Source: an uncultured Pseudomonadota bacterium (GTDB lineage: Bacteria > Pseudomonadota > Gammaproteobacteria > Ga0077536). Taken from it: a DNA stretch of 64,000 nucleotides. The notes beneath the pieces are model-generated. The model ran no database searches, was not told where the DNA came from, and worked only from the letters and a program-made list of their open reading frames with translations. The DNA lies in assembly GCA_902597385.1 (NCBI GenBank), contig CACJXQ010000004.1, forward strand, positions 1 to 64,000. Direction: 5' to 3'. Below, in pieces: positions 50,985-60,408 of the stretch; positions within the stretch are counted from its first letter, which is position 1; the number at the start of each line of letters is the position of its first letter. A program made the translations under genes and the position numbers.

Positions 50985-51002
50985 GTTATGTAGAGTTGAT
51001 GG
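50967..51002. terminator. Long hairpin overlapping the histidine-kinase stop codon, in a convergent junction
   Basis: Perfect 13-bp inverted repeat ccatcaactctac-N10-gtagagttgatgg; weak T-tract (gctttctc) on + strand. Confidence 0.6.
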
Positions 51003-51024
51003 GCTTTCTCCGCTTGTAGACTGC

Positions 51025-51369
51025 TTAGCCTTCTTCGACTTCTTTTACGGCGCTGGAGTAGGGGGCGTTATCTTCTAAAGATTCAGCCTCAAGTTCTATC
51101 TCGATAATTCTCAATATTTCGCTTAAGTAGATTTCTCGTCTATTAGCGCGAGATTCAAGCACCTGAGTGGAAGGTTCGTAACCTTCTATTTCGGAGATTT
51201 TCAATAGACCTTTCTTTTCTAAAAGTTGTTCTATTGTATCAACTCTGTCCATCAATACGGACGTCTCTCCGGCTAAACCCATTATCATCGACACAAGTTT
51301 GTCGACATTTGGATCTTCGAAGAAATAAGGCCTCTCCCCCTTTGCTTTTCTTTTTAGTACTCTATCCAC
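51025..51369 (-). CDS. Hypothetical protein (114 aa, helical/acidic)
   Basis: Intact ORF ending just before the methyltransferase stop on the same strand (5 nt gap); no recognised motif. Confidence 0.7.
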   Translation of the reverse strand: MDRVLKRKAKGERPYFFEDPNVDKLVSMIMGLAGETSVLMDRVDTIEQLLEKKGLLKISEIEGYEPSTQVLESRANRREIYLSEILRIIEIELEAESLEDNAPYSSAVKEVEEG

Positions 51370-51374
51370 GCTAA

Positions 51375-52556
51375 CTATTTCCAGTTACCATAAATAAACC
51401 ATTGACCTCCTCCTCCAAAGTCGCCACCTTGGAAGACCTCTGAGCGCTTAACTTTCTCTATTTGGAACGCGCTAGGTATTAGTGTTTCGATTTTTTTACC
51501 GAGATCGAACCCCGAATTTTTTGAGAGATTGTCTAAATCGATTTCGTGCGAACGCGACCAGAAAGGCTCATTGTTGTTTCTCGTATCCCAATCAAGCATG
51601 AAGGCGTCGAAAGGGCTCATCCCTTTATATGGAGGAGTTTCAGCATGAATCATCACTCCGTTTTTTCTAAGGACTCTATGGCACTCACTAATAATGTTTT
51701 GGATTGCTTTTCCTGAAGTTTCATGGAGGAGTATATGGGATACCACTAGGTCGAAGTGTCCATCCGGAAAATCAAGTTTCTCGGCGTTTTGTTGAGAAAA
51801 ATGAATCGGAGCCTCCATATCTTGAGCCCTCGCATGCGCGTAACGAAGCATAGGTGCTGCCACATCTACTGCGTGCACCTCAGCGTTTTTGAATGCCTTG
51901 CAGTAGGGAACTGTGCTGTGACCCACAGAGCATCCTAAATCGAGGATCCTAAGCGGTTTGAAATCAGGGTGGTTTTCCTTCAACCACAGTACTATGCTTG
52001 CTCCCATATCATCATTGAAAGGCCCCATTTGTCCCATCGCATAAATGTGCACGGCTCTATCATAAACCATGCCTGGGGACGCGTCATTTTCGCCGAACTC
52101 GGAGTGATAGCCTCCGGGTTGACAATGGATGTCAACAGCCTTGTGGTAACGGGGAACCTCGAGATTTTCATCCAGTTTTAAAGTGCCTTGATTCGATTCG
52201 CCGTTACTCAGGTGAATTTCCTCATTTAATGCTGTAAATCGCTTCTCAACAGGAATTTGGCAGGAAGACCACATCATTTCTTGGCTTGTCCGGAGAAGTG
52301 AACTGAACATTTGGTAGTAGGGATCTTTTACCATTAAATCTCGTACTTCGAATCTGTCTCCAGGCTCCCTGTTTTGACTCTTTTCGAACTTGGGCTTAAT
52401 AGTCTTTTCGTATCGTTCTCTGTTGCCAGCATGAATGTTTTTCACTAAGTATTCTTTATACGATCGAACGAAGTCTTGCCGGGCTTTCTCATCGTGATTA
52501 GTAGATGCTAAAAACCTATGATTAGTTTGCTCAGTTACCGATGTGTTTTCGCTCAT
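51375..52556 (-). CDS. Class I SAM-dependent methyltransferase with N-terminal extension
   Basis: Motif I LRILDLGCSVGHSTVPYCKAF, VHAVDVAAPMLRYA, LDFPDGHFDLVVSHILLHE. Confidence 0.92.
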   Translation of the reverse strand: MSENTSVTEQTNHRFLASTNHDEKARQDFVRSYKEYLVKNIHAGNRERYEKTIKPKFEKSQNREPGDRFEVRDLMVKDPYYQMFSSLLRTSQEMMWSSCQIPVEKRFTALNEEIHLSNGESNQGTLKLDENLEVPRYHKAVDIHCQPGGYHSEFGENDASPGMVYDRAVHIYAMGQMGPFNDDMGASIVLWLKENHPDFKPLRILDLGCSVGHSTVPYCKAFKNAEVHAVDVAAPMLRYAHARAQDMEAPIHFSQQNAEKLDFPDGHFDLVVSHILLHETSGKAIQNIISECHRVLRKNGVMIHAETPPYKGMSPFDAFMLDWDTRNNNEPFWSRSHEIDLDNLSKNSGFDLGKKIETLIPSAFQIEKVKRSEVFQGGDFGGGGQWFIYGNWK

Positions 52557-52780
52557 TATTTGTCACTCCCTACCAATTTCAAAAGTACTGATCTTCTACT
52601 AGCAATTCTATGATAGCAGACATGTAACTTCTGTTTAAGAAGCTATTTGGACCATCCCTAAAAGGAGTTCAGATAAGTAGAAAAATAAAAAAATAGGGTC
52701 ATATCCATTAATAACTTTCATTCTGTCATTAAATCTCCGAGAATAAGGCCTTAAAAACCGGGATAATTAGGAGAAACCGA

Positions 52781-54832
52781 TTGACTCAGACCTATAGGTT
52801 GGGTGTGGACGTTGGGGGCACTTTCACAGATGTGCTCCTTATAAACGAAGACAATGGCGAGCTTTTTTCCGCTAAGGTACCTTCGACTCCTATGGATTCA
52901 TCTGTAGGGGTGCTCAATGGTATTGATAAAGTATGTCGGGCGGCGAGGATTAACGCTAACGATGTATCAAAAGTCATGCACGGTACTACAGTCGCAACTA
53001 ATACCGTGCTTACGGGAACCGGTGCTAAGGTGGGCCTAATAGTCACAAAAGGCTATCGCCAAATTTTACAGATAGCTAGATCATTTGTTCCTGGAGGTTT
53101 GGGGGCTTGGGTTATTTATAATAAATCGGAACCTATGGCTCCTCTTGAATTGACTGCTGAAGTGGATGAAAGGATAGGAAGCGACGGAACAGTCGTCATT
53201 CCTTTTAATGAAGATGCATTTGAAAAGGCTGTGAATGAATTAAAAAATGAAGGGATAGAAGCACTCACTATTTGCTTAATCAATTCTTTTGCAAATCAAG
53301 AACACGAATTGAAGGCCAAGGTTCTTGCTGAGAACATGTTGCCTGGTGTTCCAGTATCTATATCTTCCGAGGTGATCCCTGAAATGCAGGAATATGAACG
53401 AGCTATTACCACAGTGGCGAATTCTTATGTCAGACCAAAAGTACAGTACTATATCGATAATTTAGCGGCGGAACTCACGGATAGAATGGGTGATGTGAAG
53501 TTGGATATCTTACGTTCCGACGGAGGGTTATCCTCGGCAGTGAATGCCTCAAATTTTCCCGTAAACTTACTGATGAGTGGACCAGCTGGTGGCGTAACTG
53601 GTGCTATGTGGGTTGCTGCGAACGCTGGTTTTAATAATCTGCTGACATTGGACATGGGCGGCACCTCTACAGATGTTGCGTTGATAGAGGGCGGAAATGC
53701 ACGGCTTCGCAGGGAAACGACGGTGGGAGATGTGACCGTAAAGGCGCCGTCAGTGGATATAAGAACGGTGGGAGCTGGCGGAGGTTCTGTAGTTCATGTA
53801 CCAGAGCTAACAGGGGCCCTGCGCGTTGGGCCTCAAAGTGCTGGCGCTGAGCCAGGTCCCGCTGGTTATGGAAAGGGGGGTATAGAGCCTACCGTGACCG
53901 ATGCCAACATTGTGCTTGGTTATCTGCCCGCAAGCGCTCAATTAGGAGGAGATCTGAAATTGAGTTTGGATGCTGCGAAAAATGCATTGAAAGAAGTGTC
54001 GGATGCTTTGGATTTGAGCGTCGAAAGCGCGGCGGAGGGGGTGTATAACATCGTAAATGAAAATATGTTTGGAGCCTTGAGGCTAGTGTCTGTGGAGCAA
54101 GGTTATGATCCTAGGGATTTTGCTTTAATCGCTTTCGGAGGCGCAGGCCCATTACATGCGAATGCATTGGGTAAGTTAATGGGCTCCTGGCCGGTCATTA
54201 TTCCGCCTGGGCCGGGCGTGTTGTGTGCATATGGGGATGCAACTACTAGGACAAGGGAGGAAGCATCTAGAACGATGATACGGTCTGTTGAGACTTTAGA
54301 AAGTGAGGAACTACAGGAGATCTTTTACGATTTGGCTCGTATTGCGTCTCTGCGATTTGCCGAAGATGAACGAGATTCTACCGAATCGAGTTTTCAAGCA
54401 GATCTGAGATATGAAGGCCAAGGCTTAACCCTACCGGTTGAAATAACGATAGAAGAGTTAGGCAGCGACTTAGCTTTTTTAAAAGACAAATTCGACACTG
54501 TTCACGAGCAACTGTTTACTTTCTCTCTGACACAAAATGTAGAGATCGTGAATCTTCGAGCTGTTTTGCAAGGTCCACAGCCTCAAGTCAATCAGGTGGA
54601 CGATACGCCGACGCTTTCAGACGAGGTACATGAGTATGGGACACAACTTATCACCTATGACGGAAAACAAACTAATGCACGATTAATCGATCGAAGTAAA
54701 TTGCAATCAGGTGCTAGGATAAGTGGACCGGCAATAATTACTGAAATGGATTCTACGACTTTGGTTCTTCCAGGGTTTGATGCGTTGGTAGATAGTTATT
54801 TAAATATTTTGATCAATCCGAGTGAGGATTAA
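52781..54832 (+). CDS. Hydantoinase A/oxoprolinase (HyuA) family protein
   Basis: RLGVDVGGTFTDVLLI, HGTTVATNTVLTGTGAKVGLIVTKGYR, LTLDMGGTSTDVALIEGG, AFGGAGPLHANAL; TTG start after TTAGGAG. Confidence 0.95.
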   Translation: MTQTYRLGVDVGGTFTDVLLINEDNGELFSAKVPSTPMDSSVGVLNGIDKVCRAARINANDVSKVMHGTTVATNTVLTGTGAKVGLIVTKGYRQILQIARSFVPGGLGAWVIYNKSEPMAPLELTAEVDERIGSDGTVVIPFNEDAFEKAVNELKNEGIEALTICLINSFANQEHELKAKVLAENMLPGVPVSISSEVIPEMQEYERAITTVANSYVRPKVQYYIDNLAAELTDRMGDVKLDILRSDGGLSSAVNASNFPVNLLMSGPAGGVTGAMWVAANAGFNNLLTLDMGGTSTDVALIEGGNARLRRETTVGDVTVKAPSVDIRTVGAGGGSVVHVPELTGALRVGPQSAGAEPGPAGYGKGGIEPTVTDANIVLGYLPASAQLGGDLKLSLDAAKNALKEVSDALDLSVESAAEGVYNIVNENMFGALRLVSVEQGYDPRDFALIAFGGAGPLHANALGKLMGSWPVIIPPGPGVLCAYGDATTRTREEASRTMIRSVETLESEELQEIFYDLARIASLRFAEDERDSTESSFQADLRYEGQGLTLPVEITIEELGSDLAFLKDKFDTVHEQLFTFSLTQNVEIVNLRAVLQGPQPQVNQVDDTPTLSDEVHEYGTQLITYDGKQTNARLIDRSKLQSGARISGPAIITEMDSTTLVLPGFDALVDSYLNILINPSED

Positions 54833-54835
54833 AGC

Positions 54836-56692
54836 ATGGTTGCGCAACTGATTGAAGACAATAACGAACCTTTGAGGCAGCAGCCGGTGGATTCGGTTAC
54901 GCTAGATATAATTGAAAATGCATTAAAAAACGCTCGATACGAAATGGATGCTGTTTTGTTTCGTACTGCTATGTCGCCTGGAATCAGAGAGCAGCATGAT
55001 GAGTTTCCCATGATTGCTAATCGAGACGGTAAAATGGTAGTGGGGCAGTTTGGTTCGTTTATTCACGGTTTTATGAGCAGCTATAATGGAACCATAGAAG
55101 AAGGCGATGTGTTTTTAACGACAGATCCTTATTCTTGTGATGGTGCTATTAGCCACGCCAATGATTGGCTCGTCCTCATTCCAATATATAAGGAAAAGCG
55201 CCTGATAGGTTGGTCTGCAATGTTCGGGCACATGACAGATATAGGGGGCAAAGTACCAGGAAGTTTACCCACCGATGCGAGACAAATTTTTGAGGAAGGT
55301 ATTGTGATACCGCCGACAAAAATATACAAGCGCGGCCAACTGCAAGAAGATATTTTGAATCTAATTCTGCACAATTGTAGGTTGCCTCATTGGAACCGTA
55401 GTGATTTTAATGCAATTGTTGCGGCTTGTAGGACTGCAGAAAAGAGATGTGTTGAGCTGAGCGGAAGATTCGGGGACGATGTTTTCTTTTCGGCGATGGA
55501 CGAGTTGCTAGCTAGAAATAAAAGAGCGATGCGCCAGCTTATTACCAACTCGATTCCAGAGTCTAAAACATATTTTGAAGACTATATATGTGACGACGGA
55601 ATGGGATATGGTCCGTATAAACTGGCTTGTACCATGTGGAGGGAAGGAGACAAAGTAATATTCGATTTCAAGGGCACAGACCCTCAGTCGATAGGTTCAA
55701 TAAACTTCTACCTGAATGAAGAGATGTTCAAAATGTTTTGCGGTGTGTTTATGATTATGGTTTTTGATCCGCAAATTATGTTCAATGACGGATTTTATGA
55801 GTTGATGGAAGTAAGGATTCCGGAAGGCTCACTTCTAAAACCCAAGTATCCGGCAGCGCTCTCTTGTCGAACCCATGCGTTGGGGAGGGTGTTTGACATC
55901 ATAGGAGGCTTGCTGGGTCAAGGAGCGCCGGACTTGATGTGTGCAGCAGGTTTTTCTGACAGCCCCCATTTTATGTACTCAGGCTATGATTCAGAAGGGA
56001 AATGGTATCAGCTTTATCAAATTGGTTTTGGTGGCATACCTGGTAGACCGATGGGTGACGGTGCGGACGGTCATTCGCTTTGGCCTAGCTTTACAAATGT
56101 GCCAAATGAGTTTTTGGAAAGCTATTTTCCTTTACGCATCGAAATTTATGAGACTATTCCCGATTCTGGGGGCGCTGGTTTGAATAGGGGCGGGAATGGT
56201 GTCCGAGTAGGATATAAATTCCTAGAAAAGGGAGAGATATCGATCCATGATGATAGATGGCTTACTTATCCGTGGGGAGTGAATGGAGGGAAACCTGGGA
56301 GAAGAAGCCGGAAATTAATAAAGCGTATCTCAGGAGATGAAGAACTAGTTCCATCAAAATGTGACCGTTTGCCCGTAGAGAAAGGAGACCTGCTCTTATT
56401 TGAAACTTGGGGCGGAGGCGGTTGGGGAAATCCACTAGATAGAGCGGAAGATAAAATTCTTCTCGATGTGAAGAGGGGTTTGGTCACTGTGGAGGGAGCA
56501 AGACAATTTGGCTTGGTAGTAGGAGCAGATGGAAAAATAAACGCCCGAGGTACTAAAGAACTTAGGGCCTCAATGAGAGAGTCATGCGAAAAACTAGAGC
56601 TTTTTGATAAGGGTGGAGATTTGGCTTCTATAAAGAAGCGTTCTTTGGAGGAAACTGGATTTGAGCCTCCCAAAGATCCTAGCACTAGGTAG
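54836..56692 (+). CDS. Hydantoinase B/oxoprolinase (HyuB) family protein
   Basis: DSVTLDIIENALKNARYEMDAVLFRTAMSPGIREQHDEFPMI, TDPYSCDGAISHANDW, ETWGGGGWGNPLDRAEDKILLDVKRGLVT; 3 nt after hyuA. Confidence 0.94.
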   Translation: MVAQLIEDNNEPLRQQPVDSVTLDIIENALKNARYEMDAVLFRTAMSPGIREQHDEFPMIANRDGKMVVGQFGSFIHGFMSSYNGTIEEGDVFLTTDPYSCDGAISHANDWLVLIPIYKEKRLIGWSAMFGHMTDIGGKVPGSLPTDARQIFEEGIVIPPTKIYKRGQLQEDILNLILHNCRLPHWNRSDFNAIVAACRTAEKRCVELSGRFGDDVFFSAMDELLARNKRAMRQLITNSIPESKTYFEDYICDDGMGYGPYKLACTMWREGDKVIFDFKGTDPQSIGSINFYLNEEMFKMFCGVFMIMVFDPQIMFNDGFYELMEVRIPEGSLLKPKYPAALSCRTHALGRVFDIIGGLLGQGAPDLMCAAGFSDSPHFMYSGYDSEGKWYQLYQIGFGGIPGRPMGDGADGHSLWPSFTNVPNEFLESYFPLRIEIYETIPDSGGAGLNRGGNGVRVGYKFLEKGEISIHDDRWLTYPWGVNGGKPGRRSRKLIKRISGDEELVPSKCDRLPVEKGDLLLFETWGGGGWGNPLDRAEDKILLDVKRGLVTVEGARQFGLVVGADGKINARGTKELRASMRESCEKLELFDKGGDLASIKKRSLEETGFEPPKDPSTR

Positions 56693-56758
56693 AAAATGTC
56701 GCTAATTCAAAGTTTTTAGAGAAGCCCACTCAAAATTATAGGATATGGAGAATACATA

Positions 56759-58336
56759 ATGAAAAAAGCACAATCGGTTTTAGAACAGCTTGAGAAAGTC
56801 GTTACTACGGGCTCTGTTCTGACTGACTCTAAGAGCCGAGAGTTTTATTCAACAGATTTGAGCTGTACCAGTGGGGAGATCGCTGATTTGGTGTTGCAAC
56901 CGGGAAATGCTCAAGAACTAGCTGATTCTATTAAGGTAGTGACCGACGCCGGGATGAATATTGTTCCTCGAGGCGGAGGGATGTCCTACACCCAAGGCTA
57001 TCAACCAGAGAAAAAAGAAAGCGTCTTGATAGATATGCGCTCAATGGACCGAGTCTTAGAAATCAACAGTGAGGATATGTATGTCACAGTAGAGGCTGGT
57101 TGCACTTGGAAGAAACTGTACGAGGCTCTAGCGGAAAAAGATTTAAGGACCCCTTATTTTGGGCCCTTGTCTGGAATGTATGCCACAGTGGGTGGGACGA
57201 TTTCTCAAAACAGTTTGTTTCTGGGCTCTGGTACTTATAACACGGCTGCGGAAAGTGTTTTAGGAGTTAAGGTGGCGCTTGCGAATGGGACCTTACTTCA
57301 AACTGGCTCAGCTGCACATAAAAATGGCTCGCCTTTTTGGCGTCATTTTGGACCAGATTTAACTGGTTTATTTACTGCCGACACGGGTGCTTTTGGTGTT
57401 AAAGCGGAAATTACTCTTCGACTTATAGAGGCTCCTGAAGTGACTTTGTTTATGTCTTTTTCGTTTCCAACTTTGGACGCTATGCTTAAGACTCAAACGA
57501 TATTGGCTAGGAAAAGGATTTGCGCGGAGTGCTACGGTTTCGATCCCTATTACAATGAAAGTTTTGAGAATTTAGGCTTCACTTTTGGAGAAGGTTTAGC
57601 AGTGCTTCGAGATGTGGCGGTGAAAGAAGGAGGAATTAAAGGTCTGTGGAGTTCCTTCAAGGTGGCGACGAGCGGAAAGACCTTCCTAAAGAAAGTGAAT
57701 TATTCACTGCATATGACTTTTGATAGCTATGATAGGAATGTCGCCTACAAAGGCTTGGAAACGGCCAGGCAAGTATGTCTTGAGCAAGGTGGTACCGAAA
57801 TAGACAATACCTTACCAACGGTATTCAGAGCTCAGCCATTCGGTGGGGTTAGAACTGTATTACTGGGTGCTGAAGGAGAGCTGTGGCTACCGATACATGG
57901 CTTTATGCCTTTATCCAAAGCGGTAGAAATCGGAAGACTAACGGAAGAATTTTTTGAAAAACATAGGAGTACGATGCAAGAGCTGAATATACATAGCTCT
58001 TATCTCACCTGTTTTTCAGGGACTGAGTTTGTAATAGAGCCTAGTATTTATTGGCATGATGAACTTGGTGATTTCCGCTTGAGTTTGATTGAAGAGGAGT
58101 TCGCAGAGAAGTGGGCTAAAATACCAGCTGATGAAGAAAAAAGGGCGGTGGCGTTGAAGTTGAGGGAAGGTCTGAGAGATCTCTATGATAAAAATGGCTG
58201 CTGTCATTTGCAATTGGGTAAATATTACCCTTTTCAGGAGATGATGGACGAACCGCTCCGAGAATTGTTAAATGGTGTGAAAGACGTGGTAGATCCTCAG
58301 CGTGTGATCAATCCTGGAACATTAGGGCTGAGGTAG
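56759..58336 (+). CDS. FAD-binding (PCMH/GlcD/VAO-type) oxidoreductase
   Basis: VPRGGGMSYTQGYQPEKKESVLIDMRSMDRVLEIN, TVGGTISQNSLFLGSGTYNTAAESVLGVKVALANG, C-terminal DPQRVINPGTLGLR. Confidence 0.92.
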   Translation: MKKAQSVLEQLEKVVTTGSVLTDSKSREFYSTDLSCTSGEIADLVLQPGNAQELADSIKVVTDAGMNIVPRGGGMSYTQGYQPEKKESVLIDMRSMDRVLEINSEDMYVTVEAGCTWKKLYEALAEKDLRTPYFGPLSGMYATVGGTISQNSLFLGSGTYNTAAESVLGVKVALANGTLLQTGSAAHKNGSPFWRHFGPDLTGLFTADTGAFGVKAEITLRLIEAPEVTLFMSFSFPTLDAMLKTQTILARKRICAECYGFDPYYNESFENLGFTFGEGLAVLRDVAVKEGGIKGLWSSFKVATSGKTFLKKVNYSLHMTFDSYDRNVAYKGLETARQVCLEQGGTEIDNTLPTVFRAQPFGGVRTVLLGAEGELWLPIHGFMPLSKAVEIGRLTEEFFEKHRSTMQELNIHSSYLTCFSGTEFVIEPSIYWHDELGDFRLSLIEEEFAEKWAKIPADEEKRAVALKLREGLRDLYDKNGCCHLQLGKYYPFQEMMDEPLRELLNGVKDVVDPQRVINPGTLGLR

Positions 58337-58388
58337 AGAGGGTGAATCGTAGGGTACCCATCGTTAATCTGATAATTTGTTTTGGTCA

Positions 58389-59096
58389 ATGCTAGAGCGT
58401 TCTAAAAATGCGTTTCGAGGGTATCCTGAAAATGCGCTCTCTTTCTTGAAGGAAATAGAACGGAATAATAATCGCCCTTGGTTTCAAGAAAATAAAAGTC
58501 GCTATGAAGACTTAATAAGAACGCCCTCGTTGGATTTTATAGAAGCTATGGGGACACGCATTGAGAAAAAGCTTTCTCCTCACTTTTTAGCAGTCAGGAA
58601 GAAAGTAGGAGGCTCCTTGATGCGAGTGTATAGAGATACTCGTTTTTCAAAGGATAAAACCCCCTACAAAACTAATGTGGGGATTCAGTTTCGGCATGTT
58701 CAAGGTAAAGATGTCCATGCGCCTGGCTTTTATGTGCATTTGGAACCAGGTAATTGTTTTCTTGGTGCAGGAATTTGGCGTCCCGAGTCAAAGTCCCTCC
58801 TTAGGATTAGAGAATTTATTGCGGACAATCCTAACGCTTGGAAAAGCGCTCTTAGTGTAAGGGGGTTTAAAAAAAATTGGCGCCTCATTGGGGATAGTCT
58901 TATCAGACCGCCCAAAGGTTTTGACAAAGAGCACCCTTTAATAGCTGATTTAAAGAGAAAGAGTTTTATTGCTCGTTATAGTTTTCCTGATAAGCATATC
59001 TACAACGCTGACTTTTGCGATTTTTCCATTAAATATTTTTCGCAGGCAGAGGAGTTGATGGATTGTTTGTGTTTTGCCATCGAAGTGAATTACTAA
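58389..59096 (+). CDS. DUF2461 family protein
   Basis: ALSFLKEIERNNNRPWFQENKSRYEDLIRTPSLDFIEAMG, RVYRDTRFSKDKTPYKTNVGIQFRH, PGFYVHLEPGNCFLGAGIWRP; ATG 58389 preferred to TTG 58377. Confidence 0.88.
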   Translation: MLERSKNAFRGYPENALSFLKEIERNNNRPWFQENKSRYEDLIRTPSLDFIEAMGTRIEKKLSPHFLAVRKKVGGSLMRVYRDTRFSKDKTPYKTNVGIQFRHVQGKDVHAPGFYVHLEPGNCFLGAGIWRPESKSLLRIREFIADNPNAWKSALSVRGFKKNWRLIGDSLIRPPKGFDKEHPLIADLKRKSFIARYSFPDKHIYNADFCDFSIKYFSQAEELMDCLCFAIEVNY

Positions 59097-59866
59097 ATTA
59101 TCTGACCCAAGGTAGTGATATCAATCATCGTGGCGCTGATATTGCCCTCCTCTAGAACGGCGACATCGGTATTTAAGCTATTATCTATTGATGCTTTTGC
59201 AAGTCCAAATTTATACTCTTGTTCAGTCTGTTCTTGAAAACATTGTCCGTAAAAAGTTTTACTGAGGGTGGTTCTGCAGATTGTGATGTCTTTTTTGGCG
59301 ACATAAGGAAAGTTGATATTCCATGTAATGGGATGCTGAGAGTCTGGGTTACTATATTGTTGCCAAATCATTTCGCAATTAATTGGGATGGTTCTCTCAA
59401 CGAAGACCTCAGTTTCCTTAGGGAACTTTCTGTTTTTATCCCAATAGAGAAAGTCTGAAGGCACTAGTTCCTGGGATAGTGCGATTCCAGGTATTCCAGC
59501 GATATTTCCTTCCAAGCATGCGCCTATGGTGCCTGAGGCTAAAGAGAAACCTAGGCCGATGTTTTTTCCAATATTGATTCCAGAGATGACTAAATCAGGT
59601 TTCTTCGGCATTAAATTGTGAATAGCGAGGTTAACACAATCTGCCGGAGTACCACTGATTGCCCAGCCCTCGCACTCAGCGATCCGAATACTCTCCACCT
59701 TTATCGGTCCATGCCGGGTCATCGACTTGCCTTTCCAGCTGTGCTCAGTTGCTGGCACTGCAACTACCAAGTTGCAAAACTTTTTCAATGATCTGATCGC
59801 AAGTTCCAAAAACGGAGAATCGATACTATCGTCATTTGTAATGAGTACGGTTTTAGTTTGGCTCAA
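59093..59866 (-). CDS. surE: SurE-like 5'/3'-nucleotidase (divergent)
   Basis: VLITNDDSIDSPFLELAI (canonical NDDG is NDDS here), GTPADCVNLAI, DLVISGINIGKNIGLGFSLASGTIGACLEGNIAGIPGIALS. Confidence 0.88.
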   Translation of the reverse strand: MSQTKTVLITNDDSIDSPFLELAIRSLKKFCNLVVAVPATEHSWKGKSMTRHGPIKVESIRIAECEGWAISGTPADCVNLAIHNLMPKKPDLVISGINIGKNIGLGFSLASGTIGACLEGNIAGIPGIALSQELVPSDFLYWDKNRKFPKETEVFVERTIPINCEMIWQQYSNPDSQHPITWNINFPYVAKKDITICRTTLSKTFYGQCFQEQTEQEYKFGLAKASIDNSLNTDVAVLEEGNISATMIDITTLGQII

Positions 59867-59928
59867 AATCTACTCCTTTGCGTTAAGCTCTTTTGTGAAA
59901 AGGTGCTTACAAGCGTGGTTAAGTTCAG

Positions 59929-60408
59929 TCAGAGGTATTCAAATGTTTTTATAAGAGCGGCTTGGCCACTGAATTGTGAATTAGGCCCGAGTAAGTTCCA
60001 AATCGTAGTGTCTCCAATTTTAATCCGTTTACCTGTTTTGGTTATCCTTGTCCCAGAATATCCTTTCGCATAACCAGTTTTTTTTATCTCTTCCATCATT
60101 TTTGATCTGTCTTCTTGCTGCGTTACCTCCGCCGACAAGCGACTTGGAAGTTTGATCAGCTCTTCCCAATTGTACTCAAAAATTTCTAAAGCTAATAAGT
60201 TTCCGTAACAGAAAATTGGATCGGATTGGGTGTCATGAACTAGTAGAGGACGTTTTAGGTGAAAAAGAGCCTCAGAAGGCGAGGAAAATTTATTTTTGCA
60301 ATCAACAACAGATCTCCCAGTAAAATGCTCGTAACTTGCAATAGCAATCTCGGCAATATCACTTCGCCAATTATTTTCCAAAGAGGGGAACGCATTCCTA
60401 ATTAACAT
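59929..60408 (-). CDS. MEKHLA-domain (PAS-like) protein
   Basis: HFTGRSVVDC...ALFHLKRPLLVHDTQSDPIFCYGNLLALEIFEYNWEELIKLPSRLSAE...GYSGTRITKTGKRIKIGDTTIWNLL. Confidence 0.82.
   Translation of the reverse strand: MLIRNAFPSLENNWRSDIAEIAIASYEHFTGRSVVDCKNKFSSPSEALFHLKRPLLVHDTQSDPIFCYGNLLALEIFEYNWEELIKLPSRLSAEVTQQEDRSKMMEEIKKTGYAKGYSGTRITKTGKRIKIGDTTIWNLLGPNSQFSGQAALIKTFEYL

Noticed and set aside
56266-56685. Antisense ORF of 139 aa opposite hyuB
   Set aside because: Opposite a confidently assigned CDS; Ser/Pro-rich reverse translation typical of a shadow ORF
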